A stretch of 64,000 bases of DNA. It comes from Adiantum capillus-veneris (taxonomy: Eukaryota; Streptophyta; Polypodiopsida; Polypodiales; Pteridaceae). The translations under genes and the position numbers were made by a program. The stretch covers positions 143,292,741-143,356,740 of the forward strand of contig CM043945.1 in assembly GCA_014529385.2 (NCBI GenBank), written 5' to 3'. Positions 53,391 to 64,000 of this stretch are shown here, piece after piece (within the stretch, counting starts at the first letter, position 1; each line of letters begins with the position of its first letter). Under the pieces are notes generated by a model that had not been told where the DNA came from, did not search any database, and worked only from the letters and a program-made list of their open reading frames with translations.

Positions 53391-55203
53391 GTCTTAAGGC
53401 ATGTAGAACTGCAAGGAGTTCCTTTTCGTATATGCCTAGAGCTTGCTCAACAGGGTCGAGCCTTCGACTCTCATAGCCTATGGCATGCCCTTCTAGAAGC
53501 AAAACAGCTCCATGGCAATCACCACATGCATCACATTGGACCTCAATTGGTTTTGAGAGATCCGGTAGTGTAAGCACAGGTTGAGAGATAAGCTTTTCTT
53601 TAAGCTTTTCGAAAGCATTGTTCTCCTTAGCAGACCATGTATACCTAATGCTTTTCTTTGTTAGGTCATGTAATGGTCCCGCAATTTGTGAGAACTTTTC
53701 TATGAAGCGTCTATAGTATGCACACATACCTATGAAGCTTCTTAGTTCATGAAGATTCCTTGGTTTAGGCCATCCTTTTATTACCTCTAACTTGGATGGA
53801 TCCATTTGGATGCCATCTTGAGAGATAATGTGACCTAAATACTGAATCTCTTGTAAGAAAAATTCACTTTTCTTTCGATTAACGTAAAGTTTATTCTCTC
53901 TTAAAACTTGAAATATTACCTGGAGGTGTTGCTTGTGTTCCTCCAATGAATTAGAGTAGATGATAATATCATCAAAGAACACTCCAGTGAAGGTTCGATG
54001 AGGCCTGAACAGCTTCTCCATCAAGCGGTTGAATGTGGCTGGTGCATTGGTCAAGCCAAAAGGCATGACAATGTATTCGTAAAGACCAAATGTAGTACGA
54101 AATGCGGTCTTTACAATGTCTTGATCAACTATCCTTATTTGATGATAGCCACTTTTTAGGTCAATCCTACTGAAGTAGGTCGATCCTTGTAGCTTATCAA
54201 ATAGGTCTTCTACCCGTGGAACGGGAAACCTATTCTTGATAGTGATCCTATTTAGTGCTCTATAGTCGACACACATACGATATGTGCCGTCTTTCTTTTG
54301 CACTAATAGCACAGGTGAGCAAAATGGAGATGAGCTTGGCCTAACCATACCCTTCTCAACTAACTCATGCACTTGCCGCATAATCTCCTCTTGTTGAGCT
54401 TGAGAAACTCTATAAGGAGGTTTATTAGGCGGTGAACTTCCTGGAAGAAGTTCAATTGCATGGTCATCATTACCTCGTTTAGGAGGTAGCTCACAAGGGA
54501 TGTCGTCAATAAAAACATCTTGAAACCCCTTGAGAAAATTGGATAACTCTAATTCCTTTTGGTTGCTTTTATTTTCTTTTGTTAAAGCATTAGGTTCATT
54601 TTGAGAATCTTTAACAAAAATCATGTACACGGAAATAGAGCTCTTTATTGACTTATTGAAAGCTGGTGTATGTACAATGGGGATGGTGTTACCCATTTCC
54701 TTAGCATCTATATACATGTCTTTTTCCCTGAACTTAAAGGAGATTCTCCTCTCAGGAAATTTAACATCAGCAACCAGGCGGTCAAACCATGGTGCCCCTA
54801 GGATTACATCCTCATGCTTGAGAGGAGAGATAAAGAAGTCCTCTTTCTCCACATAGCCTTGGACATGAAGCCTCAATTTCCCAATTAAGGGAGTGACTGA
54901 AGCTTCTTGCCCCTTGAAGGCACTGTCTGCGGGTAGGACATCTCCCATCTCGTAAGATTGTATTCCTAGCTTGGTGGCCAACTCTATAGATATAAAATTG
55001 TGAGTAGAACCAGGGTCAAAGAGAATAAAAGCATCATGTTCTCTTACCTTTCCCCAAGCATGGCATAGAGGAGATCCTTTGTGGTGAGTTTGGTGAGTCT
55101 CCTCCTCTTGGATTTCAACCAAGGAAGCTCTAGGAGGATCTTGGCGGTTGTTCTTTTGGGGACAAGCGCAGTACGCATGTCCTTGTTCGCCCACTTGAAA
55201 CAC
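53329..55203 (-). CDS. Chromovirus protease, reverse transcriptase, RNase H N-terminus
   Basis: Begins in the zinc knuckle (GEQGHAYCACPQK). Protease FILFDPGSTHNFIS (D-P-G-S, a common variant in plant gypsy elements). RT: VRPSSSPFCSPVLLVQKKDG, YRALNRITIKNRFPVP, FSRIDLKSGYHQIR, MPFGLTNAPATFNRLM, catalytic VFFDDIIIYS, and LGHIIS. RNase H begins IEVQCDACGDCHGAVLLLE (D at the active site) with YEKELLAVLHAL, where the shift occurs and the frame turns to non-homologous residues. About 600 useful residues, normal for the family. The frame overlaps both neighbours because of the two shifts. Confidence 0.92.
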   Translation of the reverse strand: MFQVGEQGHAYCACPQKNNRQDPPRASLVEIQEEETHQTHHKGSPLCHAWGKVREHDAFILFDPGSTHNFISIELATKLGIQSYEMGDVLPADSAFKGQEASVTPLIGKLRLHVQGYVEKEDFFISPLKHEDVILGAPWFDRLVADVKFPERRISFKFREKDMYIDAKEMGNTIPIVHTPAFNKSIKSSISVYMIFVKDSQNEPNALTKENKSNQKELELSNFLKGFQDVFIDDIPCELPPKRGNDDHAIELLPGSSPPNKPPYRVSQAQQEEIMRQVHELVEKGMVRPSSSPFCSPVLLVQKKDGTYRMCVDYRALNRITIKNRFPVPRVEDLFDKLQGSTYFSRIDLKSGYHQIRIVDQDIVKTAFRTTFGLYEYIVMPFGLTNAPATFNRLMEKLFRPHRTFTGVFFDDIIIYSNSLEEHKQHLQVIFQVLRENKLYVNRKKSEFFLQEIQYLGHIISQDGIQMDPSKLEVIKGWPKPRNLHELRSFIGMCAYYRRFIEKFSQIAGPLHDLTKKSIRYTWSAKENNAFEKLKEKLISQPVLTLPDLSKPIEVQCDACGDCHGAVLLLEGHAIGYESRRLDPVEQALGIYEKELLAVLHALRLMEALFIGDSFHSANGSPKS

Positions 55204-56645
55204 CGGTTATCCTTACGATAACGCTCAAGCTCTTCAGGAGAGAGTTTATTCTTAACTTTGTAAACTCCCTTCTCTTTAGCTTTGTTGGAGTTGCCCATAG
55301 GAGACTTTTGGACATTGTCCTTCCCCTTAGGCTCATTGGAACCCTTGTTTTCCGGGGGCTTATTATTTCTTTTTGCCCCCATTTGGAAATTGATTCGAGA
55401 GGAGACCATAGTGTGGTGTATTACCGCCGATATGGTACGTGGTCTTTGGGAGTTGACATACTCCGCCATTTCTTCGGTTAAGCCCGCACAAAATTGTTTC
55501 TTTTGCTCTCCAAAATCCAACCTTTTGAAGACAGTGGCTTTGAGTTGTAGGTCCCAAAACTTGTCTACATATTTGTGGATGGATTCATTGGGAGAGAGCT
55601 TTAAGCTTCGCCATTCGGTGAGTACTTTGTCTTTTGCATCGGTGGCCAAAAATTGCTTTATAATGGAAGCTATTAAAGCCTTCCATGTTCGTGGAGCTTC
55701 ACCATTGGCTCGTAGGCTAGACCACCATTGTTTGGCGGACTTTTGAAAGTGCATAGCTACATGGCGTAGCTTAGAGGATTCCGTGAAGCCCTCATCTCCA
55801 AACGCCGCATCGAATTGCTGGATAAAGGCCAAGACTTTGTCCGTAGCACCAAAGGTACCATCATAGGTAGGGAAAGAGAGGCTCTTCCCTCCCTCTTTGA
55901 ATTTCTTCAACTTGGACGACCTCTTCCATGTGGCATAGGATTTCCTATGGCCTCTTCTTTTTGATGGTTCAAAGGTTGCACCATCACTTTCTTCAGAGGG
56001 TGAAGAATTTGAAGAAGGTAGAGAAGAGGGTGACCTCTTTCTCGCCTTTTTCTTGTCTTGATCTTTGTCATCTTCACCATAGTTTTCATAAGAGGAAGAG
56101 GATGAAGAAGATGGAGAAGAGGGTGTCCTGTTTCTCGCCTTTTTCTTCTCTTGCTTTTTATCATCCCTCTTTGAATTATGGCGTGGAGAAGTGTGTGATG
56201 GTCTTCTCCGCTTTGGTGGTGATGGAGAGCGTTTAGCCCGCCGTCTTCGTGGAGCCATCTCCGCCGAGGTGGCGGGAAACTCGCTTCTTTCTCGTTCCTT
56301 CGGTGGAGGCTCTTGAGTTCTCCTTTGGGAAGGAGATGCATCATCAAGAAGTAAATTCTTGAGCCCTTCATATGGATTCTCTTCTTCTTCCCGAATCGGA
56401 GAGAGACCTCTTTTGGTAGTCTCACAAGGCTTCCTAGGTGTTCTCTCGTCATGGTGATGAGCTTGGAGAATCCCGTGAGCACGGAGCTGCCGTTGCACTT
56501 CACTTTGGAGAGATGGATTGCCCATGGCTTGTTGAAGCCTAGAAACAAGATAGTTAACAAGCATTGAAGCATCATGAGTAGCTTGCTCATGAGCAAAATC
56601 AAAGTTATCAACATTAATTTCACTCTCTTTACTATTGGCAGCCAA
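55190..56645 (-). CDS. Chromovirus gag
   Basis: Starts MAANSKESEINVDNFDFAHE. A Lys/Arg/Ser-rich region has a tandem duplication of about 35 residues (KKQEKKKARNRTPSS and KDQDKKKARKRSPSS, about 165-225). The capsid homology region is about 255-400 (FPTYDGTFGATDKVLAFIQQ, SAKQWWSSLRANGE, FWDLQLKATVF, FCAGLTEEM). The CCHC knuckle at about 500-515 is broken: the gag frame reads CFKWANKDM while the pol frame reads GEQGHAYCAC, so one base is missing at about 55190-55193. Ancestrally gag and pol formed a single frame, as in many chromoviruses. Beyond the shift the frame runs on to 55044 as non-homologous residues. Confidence 0.9.
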
Positions 56646-57049
56646 TCTAACAACTTTTAGGTGTAAACTTTTTAGGTGTACTTTGGCACTTCAAGCCCTA
56701 GTTGCTACTCCTCTTTACCCCTTTAGAAAAAGCACTCAAGCTACTGTACCCGCGGCTCGAATACCATTAATTGCAAGGAATAGAAGAGAGGGTCTTTCGA
56801 CACCAAAATAGCACCGGCTCCTGTCAAGCTTCTAGTAGCTCAATAGTGGTTAAGCCGTAGGCAAGCCCCGTAGGACTCCACTATTAAGACCATAGCTCTC
56901 GACGGTGATGCCCCGTTAACTGCACGAAGGCAGGCGCACTGCAAGGCTGAAAAATCCCTATTCTACTTACTCACAGGCAATTAATAATACCAACCATTTG
57001 TAGCTAGCTTGAGGACCTCCCTTCTTGAGCAAGAAAAGAGACACCTTGA
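56646..57049 (-). other. Leader of chromovirus
   Basis: Between PBS and gag; no gene seen. Confidence 0.7.
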
Positions 57050-57061
57050 GCTCTGATACCA
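57050..57061 (-). promoter_or_regulatory. Primer-binding site (initiator tRNA-Met)
   Basis: TGGTATCAGAGC on the minus strand, exact match to the common plant PBS, one base after the LTR end. Confidence 0.95.
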
Positions 57062-57062
57062 A

Positions 57063-58259
57063 TGTAACATTTAATGGCCTAAAATCTTATGTGTAGCGGA
57101 AATTAGCATGAACATAGTGAGCATTTCATTAGAGTTGATTCCTAATGAGAATTACAAGAGTGCTTGGGTGGAGAGAGCAACAAAAAGCATAACACCTAGT
57201 TAGATAGCATCGACAATACTTTCAAAAGAGAGAGAAATTAAGCTATTGACAACAGTTGAGGACCGGGTTTGCATGGAGCCGGTCCCCCCTCCAAAAGGCT
57301 TTGTATTATGGTTTCTCCCATCAAGAGAGACATTGTACAATACAATTCTTTGTGTTCCTTCAAGACGAGCTAGTGCAATGAAGATGGAAGCTTCATACAC
57401 CAAGCAAAACACTTAATCAAACACAACTTGAATTATCCCCGTTCTCAGACCCAAGACCTCACACACCTTCGAAGATGGTGAGAGCTAGCAGGGTATGAGA
57501 GTAGATTGAGAGGAAGAAGGAGTATCTTACGAGAAAGATGTACATCTCCTCACATAATCACTCATATTAGCATAGCTTAGCTTAGTAATTAGCTTGGTAG
57601 AGAAGATGAGCATGCATGGAAGCTTGGCTCTTGGTTGGATTTGAATCCACATGCCAAGAGAGTGTTGTTGTAGGCTTCTATCTCACAAGCTTGGAGTAGG
57701 TGATGAGTTCTCCATTAAAGCTTGGGAGGAGATAGAGTATTCTTTCTTCACACATGGTCAAGTGTGAGTGTGTGTGTGTCAATGCCAAGAAGAAATCAGC
57801 CCCCTCTCTCTCTCTCTTGGGCGAGCCCTTCATGCTAAATTGGTCTGGCTTTTGCCTCATTGGACCTCCCCAAGTCAAGCCAATGGGTGTTAAGCAGCAT
57901 AAGTGATAGCCTTCTGACATGTGTCCCCCTTTCCCCTTTTGTGAGAGATTTAGGTAATTAAATAATTAAAATAAACTCTCATTGGACCCCTTTGCCTCCT
58001 GGCCAATAGGAATCAGGCAAGCCATTGGGCTCCTGAATGCTCATTGGTCCCCTTGGGAGACTGCCCAATAGTCTTCTAGGAGAATTAATTCTCATTGGTT
58101 TCTTTTATTAAATGTTTTTAAATTAATTAAACTAGATTTACTCTAGCTTAATTCTCATTGGTCCACTTCAAGGGTCTTTAAATAGGAATTGGGCACACCT
58201 TGTGGGCATCTGGCCTAGGGAGCTGACATGTGTCCCTCATTCCCTTTATGTAAAGGGAG

Positions 58260-58309
<50 letters not shown>

Positions 58310-58686
58310 TTTCTCTCTCATCCCCTACCTTTAGGGCTCGCCCCCTCCCATGTAGGGATGTGCAAAGACTTTTAGGGCACACACAAAGCATCCAATTTTC
58401 CCTAGGGTTGACCTTTGGACACAACCTTTGAATTTTGGAACCTTAGCATTTTGGAAGTTTTAATGGGCTGAACCTTAGGGTCTTTTTAGCCCATTGTTGC
58501 ACATGGCTCTTTTGCAGATGGACCCCCCCTTTGGATCCCTATTTTCCCTCCTTTGGATCCCTACTGTGGCCGGTCTGCTAGCTTAACCAATATTCTAGCT
58601 TTTTCTCCCCTGGCCTTCCCCACATTAAATGATCAGTTTAATATGAGAAAATCATTTAGGAGAATTAGATATTGATTATTATGAGA
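57063..58686 (-). repeat. 5' LTR of chromovirus
   Basis: 1624 bp. On the minus strand it begins TCTCATAATAATC (G to C at the second base relative to the sister LTR TGTCATAATAATC) and ends AAATGTTACA. It contains a (GT)n run at 58261-58308. Confidence 0.9.
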
Positions 58687-58691
58687 GTTGA
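58687..58691. repeat. Target-site duplication GTTGA, right copy
   Basis: Identical to 48385-48389. Confidence 0.8.
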
Positions 58692-59478
58692 GAACCTGAC
58701 TTATACATAAAGAGAATAAACCTAATTGCAAACATGCTTTATCTGATGGTAAGCAAACTCCAAGTAGAGCAATACATGCTTATTAATTGGATTTCTTGGT
58801 GCTAATGTACGCACTTTGCATATCCTTTAGCACAAGATTACACTTTGTAATCTGCATATACCCTTGGATAACTGACAGTACTGAGGTATGTTTCCCCCAC
58901 GGTTTACATACAGTCTTCCCAGATGGCTGGTAAACGGTGATCACAATATCATACAACATTGCTGAGGAATCAACAATGTACGGAATAACCATCGTGATTA
59001 ACTTAAAAAATCCACAAGCATCCAAACCAAGCCATGACCTCTATTGGTGATTGGTAGACCCAAAAGTAATCTCACAGAGATTTTGCACATAGAGTGAAAA
59101 ATGCTTCATAAGCAACAACTTGATGAATATGCATGCCGTTCCAAATCAACTTTTGCTAAACACTAGGGCCCATAACACCTAGTCATTAGGAGAAACTTGG
59201 ACTCAATTTTGGGCCTTGTAAGAAACGCCAACTCAGCATAGAGAGAGGTAATTATGAAAAATGCAAAAGTTTTTTTTTGGAATTATATTTCTCATAGTAC
59301 ATACGTAAAAGTTTGCTCAATCACTTAAATGCATGCTCGTACAAAATGCTTTTCGAGAGCCCAACTTAAGTTTACACAAAATTCCATGTCTGTGAATCTT
59401 AATGAGAATGTGATGTGCGATGAGATAAAACACATAAGAGTCGTTTTCAAAATACAAAAATAATGCCACGGAATAGAG

Positions 59479-60270
59479 GCACAAGTATCAATCACCTTTT
59501 TATGAAGTACTCGCAATTTAAATTCGAATAGATTGTACTTGATTATGATTGATAGGTACTATTTAAGACTATGAAGGAGTCAGAACCAAGCGAATAGAGG
59601 AGCTTGAGGGGTCTCTAGGACCTCTATTCGCTTGGTTCTGACCTTATGAGGCCCTAGGATTAAGATAGAGCACTTTTTAAGTTCACGGATGCATCCGGAA
59701 CGTCCAAAAACCATAGGATAGCTCTTTAAAACACTGAAATCTGACGTCTCTAGCTCAAGATATAGCATTTTTAAGCCTAGGGCCTCATGAGGTCAGTACC
59801 AAGCGAATAGAGGCCCTTGAGATCTTTAAGCTTTAAGCCTAGGGCCTCATGAGGTCAGTACCAAGCGAATAGACCTCTATTCGCTTGGTACTGACCTCAT
59901 GAGGCCCTAGGCTTAAAGCTTAAAGATCTCAAGGGCCTCTATTCGCTTGGTACTGACCTCATGAGGCCCTAGGCTTAAAAATGCTATATCTTGAGCTAGA
60001 GACGTCAGATTTCAGTGTTTTAAAGAGCTATCCTATGGTTTTTGGACGTTCCGGATGCATCCGTGGACTTAAAAAGTGCTCTATCTTAATCCTAGGGCCT
60101 CATAAGGTCAGAACCAAGCGAATAGAGGTCCTAGAGACCCCTCAAGCGCCTTTATTCGCTTGGTTCTGACTCCTTCATAGTCTTAAATAGTACCTATCAA
60201 TCACTATCAAGTACAATCTGTTCGAATTTAAATTGTGAGTACTTCATAAAAAGGTGATTGATACTTGTGC
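59479..60270. repeat. Large near-perfect inverted repeat (394-bp arms, 4-bp spacer)
   Basis: Left arm 59479-59872 and right arm 59877-60270 are reverse complements with about seven mismatches by eye and no net indels, separated by ACCT. Each arm holds nested smaller palindromes. The core CCAAGCGAATAG with CCTCATGAGGTCAG or a close variant occurs four times per arm side in alternating orientation. The transcript could fold into one long hairpin. It may be a foldback element, an inverted duplication or a hairpin small-RNA source. No transposase and no clear target-site duplication. Confidence 0.95.
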
Positions 60271-62286
60271 GAGATGCACAAGTACAAGTACTTCACTTTA
60301 TATGATAGCAACAACGGGTCATAAAAAGGCGTTTGGCGCTTGTGCCAGATGTCATTATCAAGCGCCTTACTTTTCTGATGATAGTGACAATTTCACCAAA
60401 ATGGTTTTCATGGACATTTTCAAAATGAGAAAAAATGTTTTTTCAACGTAACGTTAGCCTTCTTCCTATTGGCTAAGGAGCATTCTCTCACTAGAGTTGA
60501 AAGGCCCGAAAATGAGTCTATTTCTTTCCTAATGGTGCATGCATTTAGCAAAAAACAGATCCGAACTTGGATATCCATGATCATCCTCGCCAATACTTAT
60601 GGCGAATGTGATGTGTGTAGCACACAGTAAAGAGGAATGTAAATAGTTCTAAAAAGAAACTAAATACTTTCAGTTGCAATCATTTTCAAGCCTTGCTGAA
60701 ATGTTTGAAACATAATAGAAGGTGAAACATTAATCACTTCTAGGGACAGACAATGAAATTTTTGCATTAACAACTCAGAGCCTTGCTATATGTATAAACA
60801 ACCATATGTAATGTTGTTTAGCAGTACTTGTACCTGAACAAGTCATTCTAAGTATTCGACAATTTTTGGCCATCAAAATTGCTCCTGATACGTTGTGCTT
60901 AAAATGGTTTAGAAAACAGATTTGACCAGTACCTAGGGACTATGTTGTGACACATACTTGAAATAGTGGGTGCCAGTGTCAGTCCTTCCCAGAGACTCAT
61001 ATTCTCCACATGTGGAATATGTCTCATGTAAGGGTGTTTGAAAAAGAACATCCGTCAAGTACAAGATGTACTTGTGTGTGGAGGTAACTGCAAACACTCT
61101 ACAAAGGAAGTGAGAGGGACCCTCATTATTCTTGCTCCACACTGGCTAAACCGAACTCCTCGAGTTCCTAGACCATGTTGTATCCCATGTGACAACATGT
61201 GCCAAATAAACCCTACAAGTGGGTCTATAAGTGCATAATGCAGAAACGTATTTTGCGCACCTCAACCCAAATTGTGCGGCTCTTACATGACCTTGTCATT
61301 TCTCGAAAGAAAAAACATTGTTTATGCATCCTACGTAAAAAAGTCAAACCAAAAGAAACAAAACCAAAATAGATGCATACCTGTAGCGGACTGAAAAGCA
61401 CCTGCCCAAATTTTCCACCGGCAAAGGCGTAGGAACACTAATGGAAAATTAGTGAAATGCAAGTAGTATTGCAAATGTAACCTTGGGTGTTGCCTTTGCA
61501 AACCAAACCCCTGGGTTAAAATCAACATTCTCAAACCCCTTGGGTAAACTATGCAGGAAAACTGCTCAACTAGCAACCGATAGTATCTTAATTCAACTGG
61601 AAGCTGAAATTATCCACGAGCCCTTGGCAGCTTATGGACTTCTTTCCTTGAAAGTGCAAGTGTGAATATTCCAAAAATTGACTATCACACTTAATAAGTG
61701 ATTTAATCACGAGCTGGGTCTTACCCGAAAATTGGAGGCATCTAGACACTCGTAGTGCTAGAGATAAAATAGGAGATCCATTGAAGTTGGTGTCATATTC
61801 ACAACTAGATCTTTTCTAGACCCAGAAATCCATAATCTTGGGTTTTTGTGAACAATCGTGCTATTTGAAATGCTGGCGTCATCTATACACCTTTGTAGTG
61901 ATAAGCCCTTACGAGTTTAAGACATTCAAAAAATGCAACTTGAAGTTCACACTCAAATTTTGTAGTGCTAAAATAATGCCCAAAAAATCACTAATGGCAA
62001 CTCTTGCTTGGCCACTGTAATTGATGGATACTTAACTGGATATAAGTCTTCGATCTTGAAATCAATCACACTGGACTACAAACAGATGGCTCTTAGCCAT
62101 TCCAAAATAGGTGGTAATAGATGATTCTTATCTTTTCTTGTTCGCATATTGACATAGAAATATTTCAATAAAAGCATGCCTAGTTTACCTTTCCCGCATA
62201 GAAGTTGGGAAGAAAGAAAGAGAGAGATGTTGGGCTGAGGAAAACCCATTATTCAAATGTGGTGTATGCCCCGTGCATATAATCTC

Positions 62287-62418
62287 GTGCAGACCATGTC
62301 TGTGTCATAGCTTAGCGTGTAAGCGTACAATGACACACCCTCGTAGAGAGAGGTGCAGACCATGTCTGTGTCATAGCTTAGTGTATAAGCGTACAATGAC
62401 ACACCCTCGTATAGAGAG
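62287..62418. repeat. 66-bp tandem repeat, two copies plus a partial
   Basis: Units start at 62287 and 62353 with GTGCAGACCATGTCTGTG, and a degenerate third follows at about 62419. Each unit has TGTGTCAT and ATGACACA facing each other, a small potential hairpin. Confidence 0.9.
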
Positions 62419-63370
62419 GTGTAGCGTATTGTATAAGAGGACAACTGTGTACTTGGACCCGCCCTCATAGAGAGAGGTACTATAAGTAACTTCTTGACCC
62501 ACTGACCTTTTATGTGAGCATGATTGTATCAGGGTTACTTTAAATATGGCACATTTCCTGTGAATAACGTAAAAAAGATGGTAAGATAGCAGTTACTTAC
62601 CTTGTCATTGATAGAGTATTTAGTGTCATAGCGGAAGCATATACAAGGATGCTATTAATATCATACGTCCAACGGACTAGTACGCCGTGCATACATAGCA
62701 AAAAATAGAACAATAAGCCCATGACTGCGATGATAGTCTGAACCATGTGAGCCATTGGTAAACGTGCCATGCACGATTACACCGGTATAGATACATCACA
62801 ATGCACGGTTGCGTAAACTGTGAGCTTATATCCACATAGTGCCAAATATGTGTGCTATTATTGGTGTGCTAAATTCAATCAATAATACCTTTGCACATAA
62901 GAGAAGCCTTGCTTCACATGAAAAGTGGAAAAGCGTTGTCATTTGTACAGACTGCCTATGGAATCTTCCCAAACACTTGCTTTGCACAACAAAGAGATAT
63001 TTTCCAAAAGTAAAACATAGACAAAAACAAACAGAAGATGAAAATTTTCGAACCTTTCACCAAGTTGTGGCGAGGTGTCTGGTAATTCAGTTGAATCTGG
63101 CTCTTAGCCATGTACGATGATACCTTGAGAGCTATTGGATGTCTCTTGCATACCCTCTTGGCTTGGTTCATTCTGATATCTATTGAACAAACATGCAAAC
63201 ATGTTGCAAAGTTTCCACAGGTTTGTATGCAGATGGCATAATTCAAACGTAGGAAACTACTATGCAATATGTCTTAACATGAAGACTTACTTCCTAGAAG
63301 TCCATCAGAAGGATCAGACATAGCTCTCCTAAGTGCTTGTAGCAAACCAATGCGTCTATTGACGCACAAA

Positions 63371-64000
63371 TGTCAAAGAGAGTTGACCTTGTCGAGCAGC
63401 TTGCATAGAAAAACGGCCTTGCCAAATCATGCAACATATTTAGAATCATGCGAGTGCTCAATATTGAAAGAGATAGCGGTTAACATCTAGCCATTAAATG
63501 TAAAAATCAATTTGTGTAACCACTACCCTTGGCATTGGAAGTCATAGCATAGCTGGTGAAATCAATGGGCTGTATGTACGGGTGGTGCCCGCATTATGGA
63601 AAGCTATAAGGGTGATGGAGTGACCGTGCATCCAATGCATATACAGAGGGACAGAGCCATGCTCTTGAAAGCCTTGATTTTCCATAGATTTAAGCTTCAA
63701 ACATTTTGAAAATTATAAGACGATACATAAGGCTTGCTCATGGGTAGCCACATACAGAGTCCTACTCCGTACGTGGTGTTGAATGTATTGAGTCCCAAAA
63801 AGGTTCTTGAGGATCCATGCTCAAGAAAATCTATAACTCCAAATTAGAGAGAAGGAGTGCCGGGCGCTTTTTCAATTAAAAGGATTGATCGGCCTTGCCA
63901 AATACGTATATCGGATAATTCACAAGCCGTGCTTGTACTTGCTTTACCATAGGTAGCCTACATAAAGGTGTCTTGCCTGAACGTGGGTATTAAACCGAGC
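63371..64000. other. No gene recognised
   Basis: AT-rich sequence to the window end without a supported frame. Confidence 0.4.

Larger units (their letters stand above)
48390..58686 (-). mobile_element. Full-length Ty3/gypsy chromovirus
   Basis: Minus strand: 5' LTR 58686-57063, initiator-Met PBS, leader, gag, protease-RT-RNase H, integrase-chromodomain, 3' untranslated region, PPT, 3' LTR 49329-48390. A 5-bp duplication GTTGA flanks it. The domain order and chromodomain-like tail place it in the chromoviruses. It carries two coding frameshifts, a shortened 3' LTR, a solo-LTR insertion and a 464-bp tandem duplication. Without the nested solo LTR it would be about 8.7 kb. Confidence 0.92.
58912..63370 (-). 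other. Exon-like stretches of an unrecognised minus-strand gene (tentative)
   Basis: Several short stretches end at good donor sites: 63370-63291 (IGLLQALRRAMSDPSDGLLG, then GTAAGT); about 61561-61508 (FLHSLPKGFENVDFNP); 61437-61381 (CSYAFAGGKFGQVLFSPLQ, 57 nt, between TTAG and GTATGC); about 61013-60958 (YESLGRTDTGTHYF, then GTATGT); 58961-58912 (MLYDIVITVYQPSGKT, between CTCAG and GTATGT). Sizes of 50-80 nt with kilobase introns are possible in a large plant genome. I cannot identify the protein, and the phases are not all verified, so these could be chance frames. Confidence 0.22.

Noticed and set aside
59580-60169. The 62-codon frame present in both arms of the palindrome as a gene pair
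   Set aside because: The two frames are identical only because the arms are inverted copies; no homology or start context supports coding.

Overview
The window is plant nuclear DNA made almost entirely of nested and decayed transposable elements. Support for a land plant: plant-type Ty3/gypsy chromovirus, Ty1/copia, Helitron, L1-like LINE and CACTA (En/Spm) elements, plus a PLS-class pentatricopeptide-repeat (PPR) sequence whose homogenised 102-residue repeats recall the large PPR families of ferns and lycophytes. The fern/lycophyte placement is inference. I found no intact host gene.

Layout. 1-6232 (minus): 5' half of a Ty3/gypsy element (LTR, PBS, long leader, gag, second zinc-knuckle part, protease), running off the left edge and inserted into a Ty1/copia element whose gag start, PBS and LTR lie at 6233-7279. 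8776-9350 and 15021-15120: a Helitron PIF1-like helicase pseudogene, split by a 5.7-kb LINE (9365-15020) with a 14-bp target-site duplication. 15659-21757: a PPR pseudogene, scattered PPR debris and, fused to the debris, a fragment of a PRP22/DHX8-type DEAH RNA helicase. 22252-23574: a second, 5'-truncated LINE. 23575-25960: a decayed CACTA TnpA-like gene with flanking repeats. 26370-28150 and 37256-39215: two copies of a degenerate CCTAA/CCTATAA-rich array, each carrying the same LINE reverse-transcriptase fragment. Between them lie a CACTA element (terminus at 28156, TnpA-like gene, six-exon Tnp2 transposase) and a truncated gypsy copy (33892-37255).

39683-47868 is a second gypsy copy of the same family, its integrase split by a chromovirus fragment (44124-47793). 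48390-58686 is an essentially full-length Ty3/gypsy chromovirus (minus strand) bounded by a GTTGA target-site duplication. It has gag, protease, RT, RNase H, integrase and a chromodomain-like tail, is broken by two frameshifts, and carries a solo LTR (49579-51123) in its 3' untranslated region. 58692-64000 has no recognised gene. It contains a striking inverted repeat with 394-bp arms (59479-60270) and a few short exon-like stretches on the minus strand.

Most unusual: the gypsy family represented by the copies at 33892-37255 and 39683-44123 encodes, downstream of the integrase C-terminal domain, a retropepsin-like domain (DTGA motif) followed by a region with four spaced W-[VI]-P-[KN] motifs. 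An element with a related LTR at the left edge carries the usual protease after gag. If both belong to one family, it has two protease-like domains, one on each side of RT-integrase.
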